Both the position numbers and the translations under genes were made by a program. 64,000 nucleotides of DNA from Gammaproteobacteria bacterium (GTDB taxonomy: Bacteria > Pseudomonadota > Gammaproteobacteria > Chromatiales > Chromatiaceae). The stretch lies in the NCBI GenBank assembly GCA_020445415.1, contig JAGRGP010000045.1:1-64000 (forward strand), given 5' to 3'. The number at the start of each line of letters is the position of its first letter. Positions within the stretch are counted from its first letter, which is position 1. This document shows positions 15,827-24,137 of the stretch, piece by piece. A model generated the notes under the pieces. It ran no database searches. It had not been told where the DNA came from and worked only from the letters and a program-made list of their open reading frames with translations.

Positions 15827-18800
15827 ATGAACCAGGAAGATCCCAAATCAGCCGATTCGCAAAACACCTCCCAGCTCACCGATGAACAGTTAGGATTGGC
15901 TGGGCGCACTGCACGCTTCTTCATCAGTTCTCCCCTGTCTCCGTTGTTGTTCATTGCCATGATGCTAATGGGGCTTCTGGGTTTGGTGTTAACGCCCAGA
16001 CAGGAAGATCCCCAGATCTCTGTGCCGATGGTCGACATCTTCGTGCAGTACAGTGGCGCTTCAGCCGACCAGGTGGCGAATCTCGCGATTGAGCCTCTGG
16101 AGCGGATCATGAGCGAGATACCCGGGGTTAAGCACGTTTATTCGGCGACCCAACGCGGTATGGGGATGGTGACTATCGAGTTCGATGTCGGTGAACAGAT
16201 GGGTCCCTCGTTGGTCAAGGTAAATGACAAAATTGCCACGAACATGGATCTGATGCCGCCGGGTGTCTCACCGCCGTTGGTAAAATCGAAAGGCATCGAT
16301 GATGTGCCGGTGGTCAATATCACGCTGTGGGCCAAGGACCTGAATAAGGATGGTATAGCAGATGTAGACGATGGCCAGCTGCGAATGCTCGCCCAAGATG
16401 TGTTGCAAAGCGTCAAGGAAATACCCGATACCGGAAACGGATTTGTCGTGGGGGGCAGATCCGAGCAAATGACTATAGAGGTGTTTCCCGAGCGTCTCTC
16501 CGGTTATGGCATCAGCCTCGATCAGGTCGCGAATACCATACGCACGGCAAATAGCGAGCAGCAGGCGGGTGGGGTGGAATCCGGCAATACGCACTTCAAC
16601 GTCATCACCGGATCTTTTCTCAAGACGTTGGACGATATCAATCGGCTGATCGTAGGGACCCACAACGATGTCCCGGTCTATGTCCACGATGTCGCCCGTG
16701 TTACCCAAGGACCGGGCGATGCTACTCAGCTTGTCGCATTTTACACCGGTCCAGCGGGTGATCCGGATCTCCAGGCGGTCAGTGCGCCGGCGGTCACGAT
16801 TGCCGTGGCCAAGAAAGAAGGGGTGAACGGCGTTACGGTCGCCAATAATGTTATCAATCGTGTGAACGATTTGCGTGGTACGCGAATCCCCGACAATGTC
16901 GAGGTCAGCATTACCCGTGACTACGGTGAAACGGCCAACGACAAAGTCAACGAGCTGATCTTCAAGTTATTTGTCGCCACCGGTTTCGTATTCTTGCTGG
17001 TGCTGCTGGCATTTCGTGCCTTGCGTCCCGCCATCGTGGTGGTGTTGGTTATTCCGGTAGTGTTGTTGATGACCATCTTTTTTGCCTTTGTAACCGGATA
17101 CACGATCGACCGAGTGAGTTTATTCGCCCTCATATTTTCAATCGGCATCCTCGTCGACGACGCTATCGTGGTGGTGGAGAACATCTACCGCCGCTGGCTG
17201 GAAGAGGGGAAGACGGATGTGGATACCGCGGTAGATGCGGTTGCCGAGGTGGGTAACCCAACGATCCTTGCCACATTCACGGTTATCGCGGCACTGCTTC
17301 CGATGGGATTCGTGAGCGGGATGATGGGACCCTACATGGAGCCGATACCCGCTCTGGGTTCGGCGGCCATGCTGATCTCCTTGTTTGCGGCATTCGTTTT
17401 TACCCCGTGGCTCTCTATATCAAAGTGGCTCAGACCCACCATGGCGTATCTGGAAAAGGCGGAAAAGCGGGAGCATCGGGAAGCCGAGTGGCTGGAGGGA
17501 CTTTACCGGAACATTCTTACCCCGCTGATCGAGCACCCACGAAAGCGGTACCTGTTTCGCATCCTCCTCTGGGGCTGTTTCATGTTCGCGTGCTCGATGT
17601 TTTATACCAAGTGGGTGGCGGTGAAGATGTTGCCCCTGGACAATAAGCCGGAATTCTCGGTGGTGTTGGATATGCCCGAGGGCACGGCGCTTCCGGTGAC
17701 GGCGAATACCGCGCACCGTATTGCCCAAACCGTGCGCAAGATGCCGGAGGTAACGGCGGTTCAGGTATACGCAGGTACGGCCCGACCATTCGATTTCAAC
17801 GGTATGGTAAGGCACTATTACCTGCGGCAAGATCCTTGGCAAGGCGAGGTGCAGGTGCAGTTGTTGCATAAGACGCAACGCGACCGTAGCAGTCATGACA
17901 TAGCGGTGCAGGCCCGCAAGGATCTTACCGAGTTGCTGAAAGGATCCGGTGCCCGGTTTTCAGTGGTTGAAATGCCACCGGGTCCGCCTGTATTACAGTC
18001 GGTTGTTGCAGAGGTCCATGGCCCCAACACGGATGTGCGGCATCAGTTCACGCGCGACCTGACCGAGATCTTTGAGCAGGCGGAAAGTCTTCGCGATGTA
18101 GATAACTACATGCGAGATTCGTATCTTTATTGGCGTTTTGTCGTCGATACGGAAAAGGCGGTACGCCGGGGTATCTCAGTCGATGCGGTCAATCGAAACC
18201 TTGCCATGGCCCTGGGTGGCATGGTGTTGGGTGACGTCAAGCAGCGGGCCGGCCATGAACCGGTCCATATCATTATCCAGGTACCGCTAGCGGAACGCTC
18301 TCAGATTAACCGGTTAGGTGATCTCCCGATTCAGTCCGATACCGGGGCGATTGTTCCGTTGCGAGAGCTTGGGCGATTCGAACAGGTTCCCGAAGAACCG
18401 ATTATTTACCACAAGGATTTGCGGTCCGTTGAGTATGTCGTCGCGGATGTGGGGGGAGAACTGGCGGCACCGGTTTACGGAATGTTTCAGGTTCAGGACT
18501 TGTTGGCGGAATACAAAGCACCCGATGGCGTGGAGGTTGATGCTTTCTGGTTTGGTCCTCCCTCAAACGACCTGGTTTCCAGTATCGAATGGACCGGAGA
18601 GTGGACGGTTACCTTTGAAACGTTTCGGGATATGGGTGGCGCCTTCATGGTGGCCTTGGTACTGATTTATATGCTGGTGGTATGGGAGTTCGGCAATTTC
18701 AAGATCCCCGCGTTGATCATGGCGCCCATTCCGTTGACATTGTTGGGCATCATTCCGATGCATGCGATCATGGATGCGGAATTTACCGCGACCTCCATGA

Positions 18801-19984
18801 TCGGTTGGATAGCACTGGCCGGCATCATCGTACGCAACTCCATCCTGTTAGTAGACTTCTCCGTGCACGAAGTGCAACGGGGGATACCCGTTGCCGAAGC
18901 GGTGATTAGGGCCTGCAAGACCAGAACTAGACCAATCATGATTACGGCACTGGCACTGGTTTGTGGCTCCAGCGTGATCTTTACCGATCCGATCTTTCAG
19001 GGCATGGCCATTTCACTGGCGTCCGGTGTAATGGTATCGACCATTCTGACCCTGATCGTTATTCCCTTGGGCTGCATCAAGTCGAGTAAGGCGCTATTGG
19101 AGGTTGCCGCAATTGGTGTGGGGGGGGCAGGGGCTGCAAGTATTCCGGAGTCCCCAGCTCATACAGAAGCCGTGAAGACCCCTCCTGTTCCCAAGACACC
19201 TCTGTTGCTGACCATTTGGGGTTGGGTAGCCAATGCGCTGTTGATGCTGTTTTACCTGGTGAGAGGCATCTTCCTGTTGCTGGGGCAATTGTTCAAACGA
19301 AAACCGGCTGCGCAACCACCTCCTCCGACTCCCGGAGGGGGAACTGTACCACCGGTATCCTCCCCCGCTACGACCGGGGGTGTAGGACCTGTTGCGGGGC
19401 CGGGCGGAAACGAGACGACCGCAGCGGCGTCTGCAACTGCTGAAACTCAGGGGCAGGTGACGGTTTCTGACGTGGAGTCTCCGGCCACCCCAGTGGTTGA
19501 GCAGGACGTCGAAAAAGTTATCACGACCAGAACCACCGATAGCGCCTCGGTTGTGGATCCGGCAGATACCAATGGGCCTGATAAGCCCACAATAGCGGCT
19601 AACCAGACACCCACTCCGGTGCCTTCCGTAGCGGAGCCGCCGATACCAAGCGCCCCAGTAACTAAGGCACAAGACAAAGCGCCAGAGACGGCGTCCATAA
19701 AAGCCAAAGCTAAAGCCGAAGGCACGGCGTCGGCGACAACCCGGAAGAAGTCTCTTGGCCCCAGAAAGGCACCTGTCCGAAAAAGGTCTGCCAAGAAGGT
19801 AGTCAAGAAGGTTTCGGGGAGAAAGGTGTCCGCCAGTAAGCAAGACGAAGTGAGGACTAGGGTATCTCCTGAGCCCACTAGCGTGACCCCTGTGGATTCA
19901 GGTTCGAGTGGTACCAATACGGCCAAGAGAAATGGGCGCCGTGGTATCAGGCTGAGAATCAGTGACAGTGACGGTATTGAATAA
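15827..19984 (+). CDS. RND efflux permease with extra membrane segment and long basic C-terminal tail
   Basis: A 1385-residue inner-membrane pump, about 300 residues longer than usual. Residues 1 to about 1085 are a complete RND permease with 12 membrane helices and two large periplasmic loops. The TM4 proton-relay pair is D444-D445 (GILVDDAIVVVENI). The TM10 lysine of AcrB is replaced by R1003 (IVRNSILLVDF), a variant of some subfamilies. After TM12 comes a further hydrophobic segment (about 1126-1157, TIWGWVANALLMLFYLVRG), then a disordered Pro/Thr/Val/Ala-rich region and a Lys/Arg-rich block (about 1291-1345, KKSLGPRKAPVRKRSAKKVV) like histone H1 tails. The substrate is unknown. It lies 119 bases after the adaptor gene and is followed within 57 bases by an exported protein gene. 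Confidence 0.88.
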   Translation: MNQEDPKSADSQNTSQLTDEQLGLAGRTARFFISSPLSPLLFIAMMLMGLLGLVLTPRQEDPQISVPMVDIFVQYSGASADQVANLAIEPLERIMSEIPGVKHVYSATQRGMGMVTIEFDVGEQMGPSLVKVNDKIATNMDLMPPGVSPPLVKSKGIDDVPVVNITLWAKDLNKDGIADVDDGQLRMLAQDVLQSVKEIPDTGNGFVVGGRSEQMTIEVFPERLSGYGISLDQVANTIRTANSEQQAGGVESGNTHFNVITGSFLKTLDDINRLIVGTHNDVPVYVHDVARVTQGPGDATQLVAFYTGPAGDPDLQAVSAPAVTIAVAKKEGVNGVTVANNVINRVNDLRGTRIPDNVEVSITRDYGETANDKVNELIFKLFVATGFVFLLVLLAFRALRPAIVVVLVIPVVLLMTIFFAFVTGYTIDRVSLFALIFSIGILVDDAIVVVENIYRRWLEEGKTDVDTAVDAVAEVGNPTILATFTVIAALLPMGFVSGMMGPYMEPIPALGSAAMLISLFAAFVFTPWLSISKWLRPTMAYLEKAEKREHREAEWLEGLYRNILTPLIEHPRKRYLFRILLWGCFMFACSMFYTKWVAVKMLPLDNKPEFSVVLDMPEGTALPVTANTAHRIAQTVRKMPEVTAVQVYAGTARPFDFNGMVRHYYLRQDPWQGEVQVQLLHKTQRDRSSHDIAVQARKDLTELLKGSGARFSVVEMPPGPPVLQSVVAEVHGPNTDVRHQFTRDLTEIFEQAESLRDVDNYMRDSYLYWRFVVDTEKAVRRGISVDAVNRNLAMALGGMVLGDVKQRAGHEPVHIIIQVPLAERSQINRLGDLPIQSDTGAIVPLRELGRFEQVPEEPIIYHKDLRSVEYVVADVGGELAAPVYGMFQVQDLLAEYKAPDGVEVDAFWFGPPSNDLVSSIEWTGEWTVTFETFRDMGGAFMVALVLIYMLVVWEFGNFKIPALIMAPIPLTLLGIIPMHAIMDAEFTATSMIGWIALAGIIVRNSILLVDFSVHEVQRGIPVAEAVIRACKTRTRPIMITALALVCGSSVIFTDPIFQGMAISLASGVMVSTILTLIVIPLGCIKSSKALLEVAAIGVGGAGAASIPESPAHTEAVKTPPVPKTPLLLTIWGWVANALLMLFYLVRGIFLLLGQLFKRKPAAQPPPPTPGGGTVPPVSSPATTGGVGPVAGPGGNETTAAASATAETQGQVTVSDVESPATPVVEQDVEKVITTRTTDSASVVDPADTNGPDKPTIAANQTPTPVPSVAEPPIPSAPVTKAQDKAPETASIKAKAKAEGTASATTRKKSLGPRKAPVRKRSAKKVVKKVSGRKVSASKQDEVRTRVSPEPTSVTPVDSGSSGTNTAKRNGRRGIRLRISDSDGIE

Positions 19985-20041
19985 TTGTCGGGAAATACCG
20001 TTTTGGCTGGAACCAGATCGATTCCCGAGACAGGCGGTTTG

Positions 20042-20641
20042 ATGCGGCGCTTAAAATTATCGAGAGCAATAATTGTTACCCTCCTTGGATTGACCGCTGT
20101 TGTTTATCGATGTTTCGGATGGGATCCAAACACTGGTTCCGGGTATCCGGGATATTCCACACCTGATTCGGGAGGCTACGGCTACGGGTACCCGCGGGGG
20201 GCGGCTGGATTAACGCCCGGGCGCTTCAGGATGAGCGGTGGCTCGGTTCCTGATTCCGCGTTTTCAGCGTTGGAAGACAAGGGACACTTCGGATCCCCAT
20301 ATGATCATCATCCCCAGCAAGGCCAGTTTTCTCAAGGATACCGTTTTCGAGAAATCTCTAAGCATCCATCCGCTGGGGATGAATTTCCAAAGTTTCGCCC
20401 GGAGACCATGAAAGGCCGCTCCCCATATAGCTGGGGGGCTGGCGAGGGGGCAATGTCACCCGCACCGGTGTTTCGCGAAACAGGCGAATATCCGAAGCGA
20501 GAAGGCGGATTCAGCAATGGAGCGAACCTAGGTAAGCCATCCGGTACGACTCCCAAGCGGTCCTCCTACGGGACAGGCAATTGGGGCGAGCAGGGCGTAT
20601 ACGGTTATCTACCGGCACCGATTTTTCGGCCGTTGCCCTAA
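20042..20641 (+). CDS. Exported Gly/Pro/Tyr-rich protein of unknown function
   Basis: I do not recognise this 199-residue protein. After an N-terminal hydrophobic segment (AIIVTLLGLTAVVY) it is low-complexity, rich in Gly, Pro, Ser, Tyr and Phe. An early GYPGYSTPDSGGYGYGYPRG stretch recalls Gly/Tyr-rich bacterial surface or granule proteins. Short aromatic-Arg motifs recur: GRFRMSGG, GYRFREIS, FPKFRPET, APVFRETG and the C-terminal APIFRPLP. The last resembles the RFRP motifs of the next protein. I chose ATG at 20042, where the hydrophobic segment starts, instead of the first in-frame start at 19985. It follows the RND permease closely and probably shares its transcript. Confidence 0.6.
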   Translation: MRRLKLSRAIIVTLLGLTAVVYRCFGWDPNTGSGYPGYSTPDSGGYGYGYPRGAAGLTPGRFRMSGGSVPDSAFSALEDKGHFGSPYDHHPQQGQFSQGYRFREISKHPSAGDEFPKFRPETMKGRSPYSWGAGEGAMSPAPVFRETGEYPKREGGFSNGANLGKPSGTTPKRSSYGTGNWGEQGVYGYLPAPIFRPLP

Positions 20642-20692
20642 ACAATGCCTCTCCCAGGGGACGTCATCGTAAACAAACAGGATGGGCACAAT

Positions 20693-21973
20693 ATGTACTC
20701 AGCGATCAGCCGCCTCGCCGTTACGTTGATCCTTCTTATAACGGCGAGTGTGGGGTGGGGTAGCGTAATAACCGAATCACCTTTCCAAAGATCTGGTTAC
20801 TGGATGCCGCGGTTACCCGCCGCAGCGGTTCAGCAGAGTACCGCCGGTAGTTCGCAGGCCCGCTTTCGTTTCAGACCTATCCCACCGCGGTTGGCGTGGT
20901 CCCGGTTTTCTCACCGGCCCATGTTTTTTCCCCGTTTTGGCTATGGGCTTGGGGGTTATCGAATGGGTCAATTTGGCCAGCCCCAGGGGGGCTGGGGGGG
21001 CCGTTTGCCGGTGATGCGATACCCTGTTCCCACCCCACCATTCGTTGCGATGGTGCCGATGCACTATCGCCCTCCTACTTGGGTTAAGGTGAATGCCATG
21101 CCGGAGTCGTATCGGAAAGGGATGGTTACTTATTACCCTCCGGCGCAACCTGCCGCTACCCGGGGCCATTATTTTCCACACCGCTCTGTTGCGGGTTACT
21201 TGCCACATTTTTTCCAACGGGGTGATCGGAGATGGCGTTTTCGACCCCTTGGGCTCGAGCGGTGGCCATCCCAAACAGCCGGTGTGTTGGTGCCTAATGG
21301 CGCTGGATACCACGCGCGCCAATATCCAGTCGGGAGAACCCGGCCAGCGGCTCAATTGTTCCGGTCAGACCGTGAAGGCACCGACCTGTCGCAGGCTGGA
21401 TTTCGATACCGCGGGCGGCCGAGCGGGGGTGATCCACGTTTAAGCGGAGCGGCGTTCAGCGCTGTTTTGAACCCAGCCTTAACAGATTTGAACTCCCGTC
21501 CCATGAAGCGCCACTCCTCCGGTGCCGGACAACTACTAAGGGGCCAAGTGTCCGCTTTGTCGAGTCCAACGCCTGTCCCGAGGATCAACGGCAAGCCTGG
21601 ATTTAGAAAATGGCGCGCCAGTCAATGGGACGATGTATTAGCGTCGCGGCGGGACGTGTCGCGCTATCGGGTCCACAGTTTTTTTCCAAACTCCCGTCGC
21701 AACGGATACGGGTTTCCGATGGGTCAATACTTTTCCTTGAGACCGCCATGGGTCCAATTATCATGGAAAAAACTTGACGCGCTATCCTCTCGGTCGCTAC
21801 AGAAGCCGGGCGAGAGTCGGCGCGGGTGCACCACCTTTGGATCCATGGGTGGGGACCTGATTGGAGAGGATGGGAAGGCCGCGTTGTTTCTCGGCCAGGG
21901 GCTATATATCTTGGCTGGGATAGATTTTCGACGGGGTCATTATATTTCGGAGCAAGATCAGCCGGTAGGGTGA
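20693..21973 (+). CDS. Exported Arg/Pro/Gly/aromatic-rich protein of unknown function
   Basis: I do not recognise this 426-residue protein. It has a good signal peptide (VTLILLITASVGWGS), then a strongly basic, aromatic-rich body of low complexity with many Arg-Phe, Arg-Tyr and Trp pairs. Motifs RFRFRPIP, RWRFRPLG and GFRYRGRPSGGD echo those of the preceding gene. The last resembles its PSAGD segment, so the two may be diverged relatives. The C-terminal 60 residues are more ordinary (GDLIGEDGKAALFLGQGLYI). Start is ATG at 20693, ahead of the signal peptide. The ParA-like gene begins four bases after the stop, which argues for translational coupling. Confidence 0.62.
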   Translation: MYSAISRLAVTLILLITASVGWGSVITESPFQRSGYWMPRLPAAAVQQSTAGSSQARFRFRPIPPRLAWSRFSHRPMFFPRFGYGLGGYRMGQFGQPQGGWGGRLPVMRYPVPTPPFVAMVPMHYRPPTWVKVNAMPESYRKGMVTYYPPAQPAATRGHYFPHRSVAGYLPHFFQRGDRRWRFRPLGLERWPSQTAGVLVPNGAGYHARQYPVGRTRPAAQLFRSDREGTDLSQAGFRYRGRPSGGDPRLSGAAFSAVLNPALTDLNSRPMKRHSSGAGQLLRGQVSALSSPTPVPRINGKPGFRKWRASQWDDVLASRRDVSRYRVHSFFPNSRRNGYGFPMGQYFSLRPPWVQLSWKKLDALSSRSLQKPGESRRGCTTFGSMGGDLIGEDGKAALFLGQGLYILAGIDFRRGHYISEQDQPVG

Positions 21974-21977
21974 TGAC

Positions 21978-22610
21978 ATGATTACGGTGATTGGCAGTTT
22001 GAAGGGGGGGTCAGGGAAAAGCACGGTCACATTCAATTTGGCAGTGTGGCTGACTATGGCGGAAAAAGATCTGAGGGTTATCGATCTTGATCCCCAGGCA
22101 ACGTTGCGGGATGTCGCTGAGGTGAGGCAGGAGGAGGGGTATCGACCTTTCATCTCGGTCAAGGGCAAGAAGTTTCTCGACAAGGCGAAACTGGAGGGAG
22201 CCGACGAAGTACTGATCGATGTTGGAACCGCCGATCTTGAAATGATGAAACAGGCAATCGGCATCGCCCATCGGATCATTGTTCCCGTGCCTCCGTCCCA
22301 GGCTGATATTTGGTCTACCCAGCGTTTTATCCAGTTTGTCAGCTCGTTGGAGACGGAAAACCGAGTCGAGATACTGGGGTTCATCAACCGGGGCGATACC
22401 CACCATGCGGTGCGGGAGACTGACGAAGCTGCCGCCGCGCTAGTGTCCCTTCAAGGTATCCGGTTCTTAAAGCCGCGCCTCTCCCAGCGTACCATCTTTA
22501 GGCGGTCATTCAGCGAAGGCTTGGCGGTATTTGAACTCAGCGCGAAGTCAAAGGGCACAGTCGAGTTTAACGCACTTTGCGCCAAGCTCTATCCAGAACT
22601 GGTAGGCTGA
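21978..22610 (+). CDS. ParA/MinD-family ATPase
   Basis: A 210-residue ATPase with the deviant Walker A KGGSGKST at residues 9-16, Walker A' region VIDLDPQATLRD and Walker B VLIDVGTA. ParA-like proteins position plasmids, chromosomes or protein clusters by ATP-driven cycling on DNA or membrane. This one lacks an N-terminal DNA-binding domain, and no ParB lies next to it, so an orphan role in placing a protein complex is likelier than DNA segregation. It starts four bases after the gene for an exported Arg/Pro-rich protein and is followed by a DUF302 gene after 38 bases. Its cargo may be the RND complex or the Met-rich coiled-coil protein, which is inference. Confidence 0.85.
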   Translation: MITVIGSLKGGSGKSTVTFNLAVWLTMAEKDLRVIDLDPQATLRDVAEVRQEEGYRPFISVKGKKFLDKAKLEGADEVLIDVGTADLEMMKQAIGIAHRIIVPVPPSQADIWSTQRFIQFVSSLETENRVEILGFINRGDTHHAVRETDEAAAALVSLQGIRFLKPRLSQRTIFRRSFSEGLAVFELSAKSKGTVEFNALCAKLYPELVG

Positions 22611-22648
22611 GAATAACAACACATGGATTATTTGAGAGGACTTAGGTA

Positions 22649-23227
22649 ATGGCTCTAGTTAGAAACTTATTGGCGTTGGTGGGTTTGCTCTGTCTTGTTG
22701 CTGTAGGGATGTTTCTAGGCGCTAACAGGGAGGTATTATCCCAGTTTGATCCCGGGGCGGGTAAGGCTTATTGGGAGATGGCCAGTCAGGTGATCGATAC
22801 GGGGAGTGGGGCTGATGCCACTGTTTGGAAGCGGCAGGTGCAGGAAGGATTGTCCCCGGAAGAGGTCGAAGAGACCATGAAGTTTGTCGCCAACGAGCAT
22901 AACATTGCCAATGTCGGTGAACTCCCGCTTTACAAGGATGTCGAGGCCAAGACAGGTGTTCCGTACCGGTTTGTAAAGATCTACATGTTTTGCAATTCAC
23001 TGACGGCGCAACAGATGCTGGACTACAATGATGCCTTTTCCGCCTATCTTCCTTGCCGTATAACCATGGTCGAGGACAAAGAGGGGCGCTTGTGGCTTTA
23101 TACCCTCAACATGGACCTGATGATCTATGGTGGCAAACCGCTGCCTACGGAGCTCAAGGAGGAGGCAATCAAGGTGAAGGAAATAATCCTGGACATCATG
23201 GAGCGCGGTGCAGCAGGCGATTTCTGA
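22649..23227 (+). CDS. DUF302-like protein with N-terminal membrane anchor
   Basis: A 192-residue protein. An N-terminal hydrophobic segment (about 5-25) would anchor it to the membrane. The C-terminal half matches the DUF302 pattern: YRFVKIYMFCNSLTAQQMLDY is followed by FSAYLPCRITMVEDKEGRLW, with a conserved-looking Cys before the strand, then LYTLNMDLMIYGG. DUF302 domains bind unknown ligands and occur in sulfur-metabolising and denitrifying bacteria. It is in the same direction as the ParA-like gene and probably the last gene of that transcript, since a hairpin follows at 23241-23276. Confidence 0.65.
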   Translation: MALVRNLLALVGLLCLVAVGMFLGANREVLSQFDPGAGKAYWEMASQVIDTGSGADATVWKRQVQEGLSPEEVEETMKFVANEHNIANVGELPLYKDVEAKTGVPYRFVKIYMFCNSLTAQQMLDYNDAFSAYLPCRITMVEDKEGRLWLYTLNMDLMIYGGKPLPTELKEEAIKVKEIILDIMERGAAGDF

Positions 23228-23240
23228 TCTTTATTCAGAA

Positions 23241-23276
23241 GGGGTCGCGACGGCAGGTTTATACTGCCTGCTCCCC
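23241..23276 (+). terminator. Possible terminator after DUF302 gene
   Basis: GGGG (23241-23244) and CCCC (23273-23276) enclose an inner perfect GGCAG/CTGCC stem (23252-23256 with 23264-23268). The following sequence GATTGTTCTACGTTTTAT is moderately T-rich. Confidence 0.4.
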
Positions 23277-23430
23277 GATTGTTCTACGTTTTATCTGCGG
23301 GGTTACGCAATGTCCGCCACCCCACTTTTGGGTTTATTACTTCAAAATCGTTAATTGAGAGAGCCGAAGTTATCCAGATAATTAAATAAAAAACAATTAG
23401 ATATATGACTATTGTAGAATTATTATTGAG

Positions 23431-23458
23431 TTGTTGAGATCATGAACTATGGTATGCT
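23431..23458 (+). promoter_or_regulatory. Putative sigma-70 promoter
   Basis: TTGTTG (23431-23436) and TATGCT (23453-23458) with a 16-base spacer lie in strongly AT-rich DNA 43 bases ahead of the coiled-coil protein gene. This suggests the gene has its own promoter. Confidence 0.4.
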
Positions 23459-23500
23459 TGGTTTCAATTCACCAGGATAAAGACTTTAGGTTATCCAATT

Positions 23501-24019
23501 ATGATCGATAAAACTCCTATGGATCATCAGGGTGCCTCGGCAGATCAACAGAAAGAGACGATGGATAATTCCTTCGAACGTCTTTCAGAGGCCTTTGAGA
23601 CCAGCGCAAGGCGTTGGGAATTGATCGTCTACCCGTCCTTGTTCGGTTTCATATTACTGGCTGGATACGGGTTCTTTCTGATTTACAGTCTGACCCGGGA
23701 CATTCACTATCTCGCGATAAGCGTGGATACCAATATGACGGTGATGGCCAGCAATTTCCAATCAGTTGCGGACAATATGAGCCACATGACCGCCACTGTG
23801 CGAACCATGGCAACCGATATGGATGAGATGAACAGCAAGATCGGTACATTGGAACCTATGCTGACCACCATTGATTCGATGGACCAATCCATGGACTCCA
23901 TGGATCGAGCCATCAAGGCAATGACCTATTCCACTTATAATATGCAGAATGACATGTCCAGCATTAACCATAATGTTTCGCGGCCCATGTCCTTTATCAA
24001 CACCTTTATGCCGTGGTGA
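23501..24019 (+). CDS. Membrane protein with Met-rich periplasmic coiled coil
   Basis: I do not recognise this 172-residue protein. An acidic N-terminal cytoplasmic part (1-40) is followed by one membrane segment (YPSLFGFILLAGYGFFLIYSL, about 44-64) and a long helical region (70-172). Met, Asp and Ser recur there every three or four residues (TMATDMDEMNSKI, SMDQSMDSMDRAI), typical of a coiled coil. The methionine richness on one face could bind copper or simply pack the coil. It ends in PMSFINTFMPW. It lies downstream of the RND/ParA/DUF302 run in the same direction, but with its own likely promoter. Confidence 0.65.
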   Translation: MIDKTPMDHQGASADQQKETMDNSFERLSEAFETSARRWELIVYPSLFGFILLAGYGFFLIYSLTRDIHYLAISVDTNMTVMASNFQSVADNMSHMTATVRTMATDMDEMNSKIGTLEPMLTTIDSMDQSMDSMDRAIKAMTYSTYNMQNDMSSINHNVSRPMSFINTFMPW

Positions 24020-24137
24020 TCCATATAACTTCTATCCGTCAACCTGACAGATTAACGGGTCGCGTCTTACGTTCTGCGGTTAGGAATTGATCTGATCAGA
24101 AGGTAAGCTAGCCTTGCTTAATACTTGCGTCCGGCTC

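Noticed and set aside
19094-19926. Two long minus-strand frames opposite the RND tail (249 and 159 codons)
   Set aside because: They are mirror images of the biased, repetitive codons of the Pro/Ala/Lys-rich tail; composition is odd and there are no start signals.
23501-24019. Chemoreceptor or methyl-accepting domain reading of the coiled-coil protein
   Set aside because: There is no signalling hairpin tip (EVRxLA-type), HAMP or sensor domain; only generic coiled-coil periodicity.
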